Shown here piece after piece: positions 6,671 to 14,376 of a stretch of 35,754 bases of DNA. A program made the translations under genes and the position numbers. Source of the stretch: Fimbriimonadaceae bacterium (GTDB taxonomy: Bacteria; Armatimonadota; UBA10988); the NCBI GenBank assembly GCA_020850355.1, contig JADZEX010000091.1:1-35754 (forward strand), given 5' to 3'. How positions within the stretch are numbered: position 1 is the first letter of the stretch; each line of letters begins with the position of its first letter. Under the pieces are notes generated by a model, which did not search any database, was not told where the DNA came from, and saw only the letters and a list, made by a program, of their open reading frames with translations.

Positions 6671-7891
6671 CTGTGGGAAGCGGGCTACGCCGAACAGCCC
6701 CTGACGCCTCCGGCTGGGGCGCTGTTGGGTCGGGTGGCTTCCGAACAGGTCGCGGCCGAACGGCTGGGCGAGCCGCTGGCGGTGCGCGCGCTGGCGTTGA
6801 GCTGCGGCGGGGTGGGCTGGGTGGTGGTGAATGTCGACGCGGCGCTGCTGACCGTCGAGTGCGCCACGGCGATCCGGGCCGCGGTGCAGGCTTTGGGGTG
6901 GCAGGCCACCGTGGTGGCCAGCGGGCAGCGGTCCCACCCGGCGCTGCCGCGGGCGACCGGCGGGGCCTGGGCTGCTCAAGTCCAAGAACTGGCCGCCGCC
7001 ACCGCCCAACAGGCGATGCTGCGGCTGTCCCCGGCGACGCTGCAGATTGCCGGCGCCACGCTGGACGACGAACCTGTCGACGGCCAGGAGACCATCAACC
7101 GCCTGCCCTTCGTGGACCTGCTGCTGGTCAGCGCCGGGCGCGACCGGCCGGCCATCCACCTCGCCACGGCGGCGCTGCCGCGGCTGGTCGACGCCTTCCG
7201 CGGTGAGGTCCGTCGCGGACCCTGGCGGCGGGCCGCGACGATTGCTGCGGCGCTGCTGGACGAGCCGGTGGCGCTGGTGGCGTTGCCCAGCAGCGGGGTG
7301 CAGGAAGTCGACCCGCAGTTGCAGCGGAGCGGGCGCGAGCCGCGCGTGGCCAGCCGCCTGGCGGCGGCGGTGGCGGCGGCGCTGAGCAGCCGCGCGGAGC
7401 CGGTCACGCCGCAGTTGACGGTCCAGGAGGTCACCCTCGAGCTGCCGACGCAGCCCTTGCCAGACCGCTACGAGGTCCGCCGCGCCGCCGACCGGGCCGA
7501 GTTCGGGTGCGAGGACGGCACGCTGGCCAAACGGTCCGAGGCAACCTGGCGCTGGCAGTGGTTGGAGCGCCTCTACCAGGCCGCGATGGAGGGCCGCACG
7601 GCGACGGTGCCAGTGCTGTTGCAGGTGGTCCATCTCGGCGCCGTGAAGGTGGTCGGCCTCGCCGCCGATGTCTCGGACAGCGTCGCCGAGACCCTCACCG
7701 AACGCTTCGGCGACGAGCCGGTGCTGTTCATCTCGGGCGCCAACGGCCGCGCCGCGCCGTTGCTGTCGCAGCCGAGTCGGGCGACAGTTGGCGGAGGCCG
7801 GGAGCTGGAGCCGCTGACCGACCTCTGGCCGCTGGCGTCGGCGGCCACTGGACTGGTCCTGGCGAGTCTGCTGGAGCTGACCAACCGCTGA
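6671..7891 (+). CDS. Diverged neutral ceramidase-like (N-terminal domain) protein
   Basis: The frame is open from 6554 inside the tRNA to 7891. Family-like sequence begins only at AGYAEQPLTPPAGALLGR (from about 6680) and continues PLAVRALALSCGGVGWVVVNVDAALL, the pattern of neutral/alkaline ceramidase N-terminal domains. The usual HTHSGP metal motif corresponds to SGQRSHPALP, and the late GANGDxxP motif to FISGANGRAAPLL, so metal ligands look altered. At about 407 residues it is a short version. No ATG, GTG or TTG precedes the conserved strand after the tRNA. I mark the CTG at 6671 as a placeholder; the next conventional codon, TTG at 6725, would remove the first strand. An enzyme role is doubtful. 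Confidence 0.6.
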   Translation: MWEAGYAEQPLTPPAGALLGRVASEQVAAERLGEPLAVRALALSCGGVGWVVVNVDAALLTVECATAIRAAVQALGWQATVVASGQRSHPALPRATGGAWAAQVQELAAATAQQAMLRLSPATLQIAGATLDDEPVDGQETINRLPFVDLLLVSAGRDRPAIHLATAALPRLVDAFRGEVRRGPWRRAATIAAALLDEPVALVALPSSGVQEVDPQLQRSGREPRVASRLAAAVAAALSSRAEPVTPQLTVQEVTLELPTQPLPDRYEVRRAADRAEFGCEDGTLAKRSEATWRWQWLERLYQAAMEGRTATVPVLLQVVHLGAVKVVGLAADVSDSVAETLTERFGDEPVLFISGANGRAAPLLSQPSRATVGGGRELEPLTDLWPLASAATGLVLASLLELTNR

Positions 7892-7902
7892 CCGCCCGCG
7901 GC

Positions 7903-7918
7903 TGTTTCACGTGAAACA
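7903..7918. promoter_or_regulatory. parS: parS site (cluster B, perfect 16-mer)
   Basis: A perfect TGTTTCACGTGAAACA, 12 bases after the stop of the ceramidase-like ORF. First of four sites in a 306-base gene-free gap. Confidence 0.95.
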
Positions 7919-7954
7919 GGACCAGCCGGCGGCGGCGCGACGGAGGCCTGCGGC

Positions 7955-7970
7955 TGTTTCACGTGAAACT
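7955..7970. promoter_or_regulatory. parS: parS site (cluster B, 15/16)
   Basis: The 14-bp core is perfect; the last base of the 16-mer is T. It starts 52 bases after the previous site. Confidence 0.9.
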
Positions 7971-8010
7971 CCGACGGCCGGGCCGCCAGTCAGCCCGCGG
8001 GTGCGCGGCC

Positions 8011-8026
8011 TGTTTCACGTGAAACA
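8011..8026. promoter_or_regulatory. parS: parS site (cluster B, perfect 16-mer)
   Basis: A perfect 16-mer starting 56 bases after the previous site. Apart from parS I see nothing convincing in 7892-8197; the spacer 8027-8144 holds only a small ORF remnant. Confidence 0.95.
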
Positions 8027-8144
8027 GGGGTGGGCTGCGCGCAGCGCCTCCCAGCCGCGGCGACAGGAGCCATGCTTGGATTGTGAAATGGAACGCCGCG
8101 GCGGCGGTTCCTGAGCACTGAGCAAGGACGGCGGCCCGCGGCGC

Positions 8145-8160
8145 TGTTTCACGTGAAACA
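8145..8160. promoter_or_regulatory. parS: parS site (cluster B, perfect 16-mer)
   Basis: A perfect 16-mer 37 bases before the aminotransferase start. Its internal GTG is in frame with that gene and can be miscalled as a start codon (8153). Confidence 0.95.
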
Positions 8161-8197
8161 CTGCCGGCAGCGGGCCGGGTCGAAGGAGAGTGGCACG

Positions 8198-9370
8198 ATG
8201 CGGGTAGCGAGTCGGGCGCAGATGGCGACGGAGTCGCCGACCTTGGCGTTGACGGCGAAGACCAACGCGCTGAAGAAGGCCGGCGAGCCGGTGATCGGCT
8301 TTGGCGCTGGCGAGCCCGACTTCGACAAGCCGGAGCACATCAAGGAAGCCGCGATCCAGGCGATCCGCGACGGCTTCACGAAGTACTGTCCGACCGCCGG
8401 CACGCTGAGTCTGCGTGAAGCCATCGTGGCCAAGATTGCGCGCGACCAGGGGCTGCAGTACCAGCCGAACCAGGTCTGCGTCAGCGTCGGCGGCAAGCAC
8501 TCCTTGCACCAGATCTTCGAGACGCTGCTCGACCCGGGCGACGCGGTCTTCTTGCCGGCGCCTTACTGGGTCAGCTATGTCGACCAGATTCGCCTCGCCG
8601 GCGGGGTGCCGCTGCTGCTGCCGACGACCGAGGCGACCGGCCTGAAGGTCACGCCGGCGCAGTTGGCCGAGGCGCTCGAGCTGTACCCCTTCGCCAAGGC
8701 GCTGGTCCTCAACTCGCCGTCCAACCCGACTGGCGCGACCTACGACGAGGCCGAGATGGCTGCCCTGGCGGCCGTCCTGGAGCAGGCCCCGGAGCTGACG
8801 ATCATCTCGGACGAGATCTACGAGCACCTGATCTACGGCGGCCGGCGGCACGTCAGCATCGCCGAGCAGGAGGCGCTGCGCGACCGCGTGATCCTCTGCA
8901 ACGGGGTCTCGAAGGCGTACAGCATGACCGGCTGGCGGTGCGGCTGGGCGGTCGGGCCGAAGCCCTTCATCGAGGCGATGGTGCGGGTCCAGAGCCACGA
9001 CAGCTCGGGCACCTGCTCGATCACTCAGGCGGCAGCCGAAGCGGCGCTGCGCGGCGACCAGAGCTGTGTCGAGACGATGCGGCAGGCGTTTGAGCAGCGG
9101 CTGCGGGTGATGATCGACGGCCTCAACGCGCTGCCTGGCGTGAGCTGCTCCGAGCCGGGCGGCGCCTTCTACGCGTTCCCGAACATCACCGCGCATCTGG
9201 CGCCGGGTGAGACGGCCAGCGCCTTCGCCGACCGGCTGCTGGTGGAGGCCAAGGTGGCGGTGGTGCCGGGTGAGGGCTTCGGCGCGCCCGGCAATGTCCG
9301 GCTTTCGTACGCCGCCTCGATGGCTGACATCGAGGAGGGCCTGGCCCGCATCGCCGAGTTCCTGAAGTGA
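8198..9370 (+). CDS. aspC: Aspartate-type aminotransferase (class I, PLP)
   Basis: A cytoplasmic PLP enzyme that moves amino groups between amino acids and 2-oxo acids; aspartate/2-oxoglutarate is the likeliest pair, with prephenate possible in this subgroup. The 390-residue protein shows SPTLALTAKTNALKKAGEPVIGFGAGEPDFD, NSPSNPTGA, the cofactor-binding D205/Y208 (ISDEIYEH) and Schiff-base Lys239 in SKAYSMTGWRCGW. The ATG at 8198 with AAGGAG at 8183-8188 is preferred over the in-frame GTG at 8153, which lies inside a parS site and adds 15 non-family residues. Ten bases separate its stop from the nitrilase gene, so the two may be cotranscribed. Confidence 0.92.
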   Translation: MRVASRAQMATESPTLALTAKTNALKKAGEPVIGFGAGEPDFDKPEHIKEAAIQAIRDGFTKYCPTAGTLSLREAIVAKIARDQGLQYQPNQVCVSVGGKHSLHQIFETLLDPGDAVFLPAPYWVSYVDQIRLAGGVPLLLPTTEATGLKVTPAQLAEALELYPFAKALVLNSPSNPTGATYDEAEMAALAAVLEQAPELTIISDEIYEHLIYGGRRHVSIAEQEALRDRVILCNGVSKAYSMTGWRCGWAVGPKPFIEAMVRVQSHDSSGTCSITQAAAEAALRGDQSCVETMRQAFEQRLRVMIDGLNALPGVSCSEPGGAFYAFPNITAHLAPGETASAFADRLLVEAKVAVVPGEGFGAPGNVRLSYAASMADIEEGLARIAEFLK

Positions 9371-9380
9371 CGGTGCCACG

Positions 9381-10277
9381 ATGAAGGTCACCCTGGCGCA
9401 GATCGCCCCGCGGCTGGGCCGGCTGGACGACAACCTGCAGCGACACCGCGAGATCCTGGGGGCCCAGGCCGCCGAGGGCGCCGCGCTAGTGGTCTTCCCC
9501 GAGCTCAGCCTGACTGGCTACCTGCTCCGCGACCACGTCCCACATGTGGCCTTGAGCGCGGCCGAGTTGCCCGGCCTGCTGGCCGATCTGGTGCCCGCAG
9601 GCGCGACGGGCCTGGACGTGGTGGTGGGCTTCGTCGAGCTTGGAGCGGACTGCCGCTGCTACAACAGCGCGGCCTACCTGCACCTGCCGCCCGGCGCGCC
9701 GCCGCGGCTGGTGGCTTGCCACCGCAAGGTGCATCTGCCGACCTACGGGATGTTCGACGAGGCGCGCTACTTCGCCCCCGGCCGGGCGCTCCGGGCCTTC
9801 GACTCGCCGACTCTCGGGCGCTGCGGGCTGCTGATCTGCGAGGACCTCTGGCACCCCACGAGCGTCTTCGTGCTGAGCGTCGACGGGCCGCAGCACGCCG
9901 GCATCCAGACGCTGCTGGGAGTCGCCAACTCGCCGGCCCGTGGGGTCCAGGATACCAGCGAGTTCGGGGTCCAGAACCTGACCACCTGGCGGCGCCTGAA
10001 CGGCCTCTACGCTCAACTCTTCGGGGTGGTGGTGTTCCACTGCCAGCGCGTCGGCGTCGAGGACAGCTACATCTTCACCGGTGGCAGCGAGGTGCTGGCC
10101 CCTGGCGGCGAGCCGCTGGCGCGGGCGCCGCTGTTCGACGAAGACTGTCTGACCGTCGAGCTGGACCCGGGCGACCTGGTCCGCTGGCACCGCAGCCTGC
10201 GGCCCTTCAGCATGGCCGACGGCCTGGAGGTGGTGCGGCGCGAACTCGACCGAGCTGCTGCGGAGGCCTGGCGATGA
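9381..10277 (+). CDS. Nitrilase-superfamily amidohydrolase, likely partner of NAD synthetase
   Basis: A 298-residue carbon-nitrogen hydrolase. The catalytic triad is visible as Glu41 (FPELSLTGY), Lys116 (HRKVHLPTYGMFDE) and Cys153 (LLICEDLWHP), all in family positions. The sequence around KVHLPTYGMFDExRYF resembles the glutaminase domain found fused to glutamine-dependent NAD synthetases. It overlaps nadE by four bases (ATGA), so the likely role is to release ammonia from glutamine for NadE as a separate subunit. Alternative amidase substrates cannot be excluded from sequence alone. Confidence 0.88.
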   Translation: MKVTLAQIAPRLGRLDDNLQRHREILGAQAAEGAALVVFPELSLTGYLLRDHVPHVALSAAELPGLLADLVPAGATGLDVVVGFVELGADCRCYNSAAYLHLPPGAPPRLVACHRKVHLPTYGMFDEARYFAPGRALRAFDSPTLGRCGLLICEDLWHPTSVFVLSVDGPQHAGIQTLLGVANSPARGVQDTSEFGVQNLTTWRRLNGLYAQLFGVVVFHCQRVGVEDSYIFTGGSEVLAPGGEPLARAPLFDEDCLTVELDPGDLVRWHRSLRPFSMADGLEVVRRELDRAAAEAWR

Positions 10278-11158
10278 GCGACCGGCTGGAGCAACTCTGG
10301 GCGGACGAGGCGGTGCCGACCGAGCTGCGGATCAACGCTGCCGTGGTCGAGCGGATGTTGGTCGGCTTCCTGGCCGACGAGATCCGGAAAGTTGGGTTTG
10401 GACGGGCCGTGATCGGACTGAGCGGCGGGATCGACTCGGCGGTCAGCCTCTATCTCGCGGCCCGCGCGTTGGGCGCCAACCAGGTCCACGCCGTGTTGAT
10501 GCCCTACCGGACCTCCAGCCAGGCCAGCCTGGACGACGCGATGGCCTGCGTCGAGGACCTCGGCACGCCGTATGCGGTGGTCGACATCAGCCCCCAGATC
10601 GACGCCTACTACGCCCAGCCGGTGGTGCCGGTCGACCCGCAGATCGACCAGGACCGGCTGCGCCGGGGCAACAAGATGGCGCGCGAGCGGATGACCATCC
10701 TGTACGACTTCTCGCAGCACCTTGGGGCGTTGGTGGTGGGAACCTCCAACAAGTCCGAGCTGCTGCTGGGATACGGCACGCTGCACGGCGACATGGCCCA
10801 CGCGCTCAACCCGATCGGCGATCTCTACAAGACCCAGGTACGGCAGTTGGCGGCGCATCTGGGCGTACCCGAGCCGGTCCTGGTGAAGCCGCCGACGGCT
10901 GACCTCTACGAAGGCCAGACCGACGAGGATCAGATCGGCTACTCCTACGCGGCGATCGACAGCGTCTTCATTCACCTGGTCGAGCGCCGCCTGCCACCGG
11001 AGAAGGTGATCGCGCTGGGCTTCGAGGAGCACTTCGTCCAGCGGGTGATGCGGATGGTGCAGCGCTCACAGTTCAAGCGCCGCCTGCCGGTGATCGCGAA
11101 GGTCAGCGAACGAACCATCGACCGCGACTTCCGCTACAGCCGCGACTGGTGCTACTAG
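10274..11158 (+). CDS. nadE: NAD synthetase
   Basis: The enzyme converts nicotinate adenine dinucleotide, ATP and ammonia to NAD, the last step of NAD synthesis. It has 294 residues. The PP-loop SGGIDSA is at 50-56. Further family sequence includes VLMPYRTSS, GNKMARERMTILYDFSQHLGALVVGTSNKSELLLGYGTLHGDMAHALNPIGDLYKTQV and PPTADLYEGQTDEDQIG. It lacks an internal glutaminase domain; the upstream overlapping nitrilase gene could supply that function. The ATG at 10274 overlaps the nitrilase stop; a longer open frame upstream is an antiphase shadow. Confidence 0.95.
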   Translation: MSDRLEQLWADEAVPTELRINAAVVERMLVGFLADEIRKVGFGRAVIGLSGGIDSAVSLYLAARALGANQVHAVLMPYRTSSQASLDDAMACVEDLGTPYAVVDISPQIDAYYAQPVVPVDPQIDQDRLRRGNKMARERMTILYDFSQHLGALVVGTSNKSELLLGYGTLHGDMAHALNPIGDLYKTQVRQLAAHLGVPEPVLVKPPTADLYEGQTDEDQIGYSYAAIDSVFIHLVERRLPPEKVIALGFEEHFVQRVMRMVQRSQFKRRLPVIAKVSERTIDRDFRYSRDWCY

Positions 11159-11193
11159 GGGGCGTCTAACCAGCAGCACCATCAGGAGCTGCC

Positions 11194-11862
11194 ATGCGCC
11201 GCTGGCTGTCGATTTGTGCCCTGCTGACCGCCGGGCCCCTCGGGGCGGCGGGCAGCGTCGACCTGACGGCTGACTTCGTCTCGCAGTACGTCTTCCGCGG
11301 GCAGTCGCTGCGGCAGGGCGTCTCGGTCCAGCCGACCCTGCACTACGACCTGCTCGACAACCTCTCGCTGGCTCTCTGGGCCAACTTCCGCCTCGCCAAC
11401 TCGCTGGCTGTCTCGGAGACCGACTACTCGGTCCAGTGGACCGCCCTGACGCTGCGGCCGGCCGCGCTGACGCTGGGCGGTGTCGTCTACGACCGCGGCA
11501 CGAACCTCGGCCTCCGCAGCACTTCGGAGCTGTTCGGCGGCCTGGACTTTGACGTGCCCGGCCGGCCGGCGGTCTACCTCTGGTACGACTGCGCCCAGCG
11601 CACCGGCCTCTACGCCGAGCTGTCGGCGCGGCAGCGCTGGCTGCTGGCCGACTACCGCGGGACCGTCGACCTGGGCGCCGCGCTGGGGTTCGATGCGGGG
11701 CGGGTCAACGGCTTCCACGACGCGCGGCTCTCGCTCGGCTTCACCCGCCACCTCGGCGACTGGCAACTGCGGCCGAGTGTCGACCTGCACTTCCCAGCGG
11801 CGGCGGTCGACGCGCAGGGCTTCCAGCCGGTCTTCCGGGTCAGCGCAACGCGGTCGTTCTGA
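11194..11862 (+). CDS. TorF-type putative outer-membrane beta-barrel
   Basis: A 222-residue exported protein. The signal peptide is MRRWLSICALLTAGPLGAAG. The mature start SVDLTADFVSQYVFRGQSLRQGVSVQPTLHYDL matches the TIGR02001/TorF pattern (a strand, Y-x-FRG, then paired strands), with alternating hydrophobic residues throughout and a C-terminal aromatic, FRVSATRSF, as expected for BAM-inserted barrels. It implies a diderm envelope. Substrate unknown. It is preceded by a ribosome site (CAGGAGCTGCC) and ends six bases from a convergent gene. A 35-base gap from nadE leaves cotranscription possible. Confidence 0.8.
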   Translation: MRRWLSICALLTAGPLGAAGSVDLTADFVSQYVFRGQSLRQGVSVQPTLHYDLLDNLSLALWANFRLANSLAVSETDYSVQWTALTLRPAALTLGGVVYDRGTNLGLRSTSELFGGLDFDVPGRPAVYLWYDCAQRTGLYAELSARQRWLLADYRGTVDLGAALGFDAGRVNGFHDARLSLGFTRHLGDWQLRPSVDLHFPAAAVDAQGFQPVFRVSATRSF

Positions 11863-11868
11863 CCAGCC

Positions 11869-12525
11869 TCAGGCGTCCAACACCGCGTCGGCCTCGCGCT
11901 CCGCGGTGACCAGGCGGGGCTGCTCGGACGCGGGGCGAATCAGCCGCTGGATTTCGCGATAGAGCCGCTGATTGTCGAGATTGCAGGCCGAGTGCGGCCA
12001 GCGGTCGCGGGAATCGAACAGCACCACCTCCTGGGGCTCGCCGTCGCGGGTGGTCACCTCGACTCGCCGCGACAGGAAGAACGAGTGGGGGTCCCGTCGC
12101 ACCCGCACCGCAGCGATCTGCACGGCCGGAATCCGGAACTCGATGCCGTCCCCCAGAAAGGTCAGGCCCTCCGCGTCGACCGTCAGAAAGCCGACATCAT
12201 CGTCGGTCTCGACCTGCCGTCGGTTGGTCTGGAAGAACGCCGGGTAGGCCAGTCCCACGAAGCGGTCGTCGCCCGTCTCCACGGCGCGGCCGTAGCCTTG
12301 CAGCTTGGCGACGACGGCCTGTCGCAGCCGGCGGTTGCCAGCCAGCACCCCAAACTCCAGGCTGCCCCAAACATAGCCGGCCACGAAACCGGCCGCCGCG
12401 CCGGGCGCTCCCGCGATCAGCCCGCCCAGCGCCGCCGCCGGGAGTGCTGCCAGCAGCGCCGCGACGACCGCTTCCAGCGCGAGCTGGACCACTCCTTGGC
12501 GGTACTCGTCGAACGGGCGTGGCAT
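11869..12525 (-). CDS. Unknown protein with N-terminal membrane hairpin
   Basis: A 218-residue protein I do not recognise. The start MPRPFDEYRQG at 12525 has GGGAGG just upstream on the minus strand and is preferred over a start seven codons earlier. Residues about 13-60 are hydrophobic and Gly/Ala-rich, with a likely membrane hairpin (ALEAVVAALLAALPAAALGGLIAGAPGAAAGFVAGYVWGS when read in two parts). The C-terminal part has beta-rich character (VGFLTVDAEGLTFLGDGIEFRIP, VEVTTRDGEPQEVVLFDS) reminiscent of PH/GRAM-like domains. This resemblance is only a guess. It converges on the TorF-like gene and starts 30 bases after the sialidase-like gene ends. Confidence 0.7.
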   Translation of the reverse strand: MPRPFDEYRQGVVQLALEAVVAALLAALPAAALGGLIAGAPGAAAGFVAGYVWGSLEFGVLAGNRRLRQAVVAKLQGYGRAVETGDDRFVGLAYPAFFQTNRRQVETDDDVGFLTVDAEGLTFLGDGIEFRIPAVQIAAVRVRRDPHSFFLSRRVEVTTRDGEPQEVVLFDSRDRWPHSACNLDNQRLYREIQRLIRPASEQPRLVTAEREADAVLDA

Positions 12526-12552
12526 CGGGCACCTCCCGCAGGGCACGGCGCC

Positions 12553-12581
12553 AGTCTACTCAGCGGGCAGCCGCCCGTCCA
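12553..12581 (-). promoter_or_regulatory. Possible promoter inside the end of the sialidase-like gene
   Basis: On the minus strand TGGACG (12581-12576) is 17 bases before TAGACT (12558-12553). It would start transcription near 12546, 20 bases before the ATG at 12525. Confidence 0.35.
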
Positions 12582-13608
12582 TCGCCCACAGCCCGGCGAC
12601 ACCGTCGAGCGTGGTGCTGCTGACGACCGTGACTAGGCCCGGAGCCTTCGCAAACACGCTGTTCCAGCGCTGCGGCGCTCGGGTCAGGGCGGCAAACGGC
12701 TGGCTCGCCGCGCCGAAGCTCCGGCCGCTGGCGTCGCCGCAGTAGACCGTCAGCCGCACCACGCCGTCCGCCTCGGCCTGCTGACAGCTCAGAATCGTGC
12801 GGCCGTCGGCCAGGACCGCCAGGTAGGGCGCCCCGGCGTAGCGGTCGGGCGGCAGGGCTGGCGTGATCGCGGGCCAGCGCAGGGGATCGTCGCCGCGCAC
12901 CGGCTGCGCGAAGGGCGGCGCCAGCAGCGCCAGCGCTGGCTGCAATGCGCCGGTGCCGTTGTCTTCGAAGGCCACCGCCAGCCGGCCGTCGGCGAGCACC
13001 CGCGGCACCGGCATGCCGTCGCGGCCGCCCGGCCGGTAGAGCACCTGGCGCGGCGGTTCCCAAGTGGCGCCCGCGTCGTGCGAGACCAGCCCGCTGATCT
13101 CCTGCTCCTGGCTGTGGTGGTAGGGCTGCTCGTTGGCAAACAACAGGACCACCCGGCCGTCGGGCAGTTGCGCGGCCGCCGGTTCCCAGCAGCCGTCGTC
13201 GGCGTCGGTGCCGGCCTCGTAGAGCCGTTGCGCCGCCTGCCAGGTCTGGCCGCCGTCCAGGCTGCGCCGGGCGACGATGGCGAACGGATGGACTCCGTCG
13301 CGCGGGCGCTCGTTGTAGCTGCACAGCAGCACGCCGTCGCGGAGCACCGTCAGTTCCGGGTTCGCGGCGGTCCCGGCGGCGAACTCGGCCAGCAGGGCGG
13401 CGTCCGACCAGGTCCGGCCGGAGCTGCTGCTGCGCCGCAGCCAGCAACGCCCGCCGGCCTCGAAGACCGCCAGCAGTTCGCCCTCCGGCAGCCGCGCCAG
13501 GCGGCCGTAGAGGCCACCGCGGTGGATCAGCACCAGGCTCTCACGATCCCAGGTGAGCGGCGCGCCGGCCGTGATCGCCAGCAGCAGCGCCGGGAGCACG
13601 GTGTTCAC
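12556..13608 (-). CDS. Secreted sialidase-like (BNR/Asp-box) protein
   Basis: A 350-residue protein with a likely signal peptide (VNTVLPALLLAITAGA) and a six-bladed-propeller type sequence. Asp-box motifs are visible as SSSGRTW, SLDGGQTW and SHDAGATW. The stretch YGRLARLPEGELLAVFE matches the first blade of exo-sialidase-like proteins. The Arg triad of true sialidases cannot be verified by eye, so substrate is unassigned. The GTG at 13608 overlaps the cbiR stop (GTGA), indicating translational coupling to the cobamide operon; an earlier in-frame start at 13878 would run antiphase through cbiR and is rejected. A functional link with cobamide metabolism is not evident. Confidence 0.8.
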   Translation of the reverse strand: MNTVLPALLLAITAGAPLTWDRESLVLIHRGGLYGRLARLPEGELLAVFEAGGRCWLRRSSSSGRTWSDAALLAEFAAGTAANPELTVLRDGVLLCSYNERPRDGVHPFAIVARRSLDGGQTWQAAQRLYEAGTDADDGCWEPAAAQLPDGRVVLLFANEQPYHHSQEQEISGLVSHDAGATWEPPRQVLYRPGGRDGMPVPRVLADGRLAVAFEDNGTGALQPALALLAPPFAQPVRGDDPLRWPAITPALPPDRYAGAPYLAVLADGRTILSCQQAEADGVVRLTVYCGDASGRSFGAASQPFAALTRAPQRWNSVFAKAPGLVTVVSSTTLDGVAGLWAMDGRLPAE

Positions 13609-14375
13609 GGCTGGACCCGCGCCCGGGCGGCGTGCCAGGCCGCCAGCGACGAATCGAAGTCGTTCTCTCCGAACACCTCGAGGGTGATCACCCCGGCGTA
13701 CCCCGCGCACAGCGCCGCCACCACCGGATCGAGCTGTTCCGGGTCCTGCCAGGCCAGCGACTGGTGATCGCGCTCGGCCAGGCCGTGCAAGTGCACCACC
13801 CGCGTGCGCGGCAGCCAGGCCGGCAGCACCTCCAGCGGGTCGCGCCCCATCTTCCAGAGGTGACCGATGTCCGCACAACGACTGATCGGTAGCTCCTCAA
13901 ACAGCGCTGCGAAGTGCGCCGGATCCCAGGTCTCCAGGTTCTCGACCGCCAGTAGCTCCAGATCGCCGACGTGCGCCCCGACGACTTCCAGCGACCGGCA
14001 GGCCCGCCGGCGCCACGCGGCGGCGCCGGTGGCGGACGGCCCGCCCAGCAGGTCCTCGCCATTCAGGTGTAGCACGTAGGCGTACGGCGACAGGTCGCGG
14101 ACGGCGTCGATCACGCGGCGGGCCAGGTCGATGGAGACGTCGGCGGCGCTGCCATCGGCAGCCAGCTTGAGGTCCAACGGCAGGTGGACGGTGTAGGTCA
14201 GGTCATGCGCCGCGGCCAGTTCGGCGAGGCGCTGCCGCACGGTGACGTCGGGCAGGTTCGACTGCTCGTCCAGCTCGAACAGCACCAGCTCGACGTCGTC
14301 GACTCGCGGTGCCAGGAACTCGACGTTCGGCACGATGTCGGCCGGGATGATGTAAGAGGTGGTGCCCAGGCGCAT
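13605..14375 (-). CDS. cbiR: Cobamide-remodelling phosphodiesterase CbiR
   Basis: A 256-residue TIM barrel of the AP-endonuclease-2/xylose-isomerase-like superfamily. The N-terminus MRLGTTSYIIPADIVPNVEFLAPRVDDVELVLFE, then LTYTVHLPLDL, YVLHLNGED, LLAVENLETW, CADIGHLWKMG and VVHLHG show the metal-ligand His/Glu/Asp series and match my recollection of CbiR, which cuts the nucleotide loop of cobamides so that it can be rebuilt with another lower ligand. The product can re-enter through CobU and CobS. The assignment is reinforced by position: its ATG is one base after the cobS stop, last of the cobU-cobT-cobS series. A generic sugar isomerase is the alternative, but the start and context favour CbiR. 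Confidence 0.88.
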   Translation of the reverse strand: MRLGTTSYIIPADIVPNVEFLAPRVDDVELVLFELDEQSNLPDVTVRQRLAELAAAHDLTYTVHLPLDLKLAADGSAADVSIDLARRVIDAVRDLSPYAYVLHLNGEDLLGGPSATGAAAWRRRACRSLEVVGAHVGDLELLAVENLETWDPAHFAALFEELPISRCADIGHLWKMGRDPLEVLPAWLPRTRVVHLHGLAERDHQSLAWQDPEQLDPVVAALCAGYAGVITLEVFGENDFDSSLAAWHAARARVQP

Positions 14376-14376
14376 C

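Noticed and set aside
7911-8114. A small gene in the parS cluster B gap
   Set aside because: The frame starts inside a parS site, is made of parS-derived peptides and shows no family resemblance or good ribosome site.
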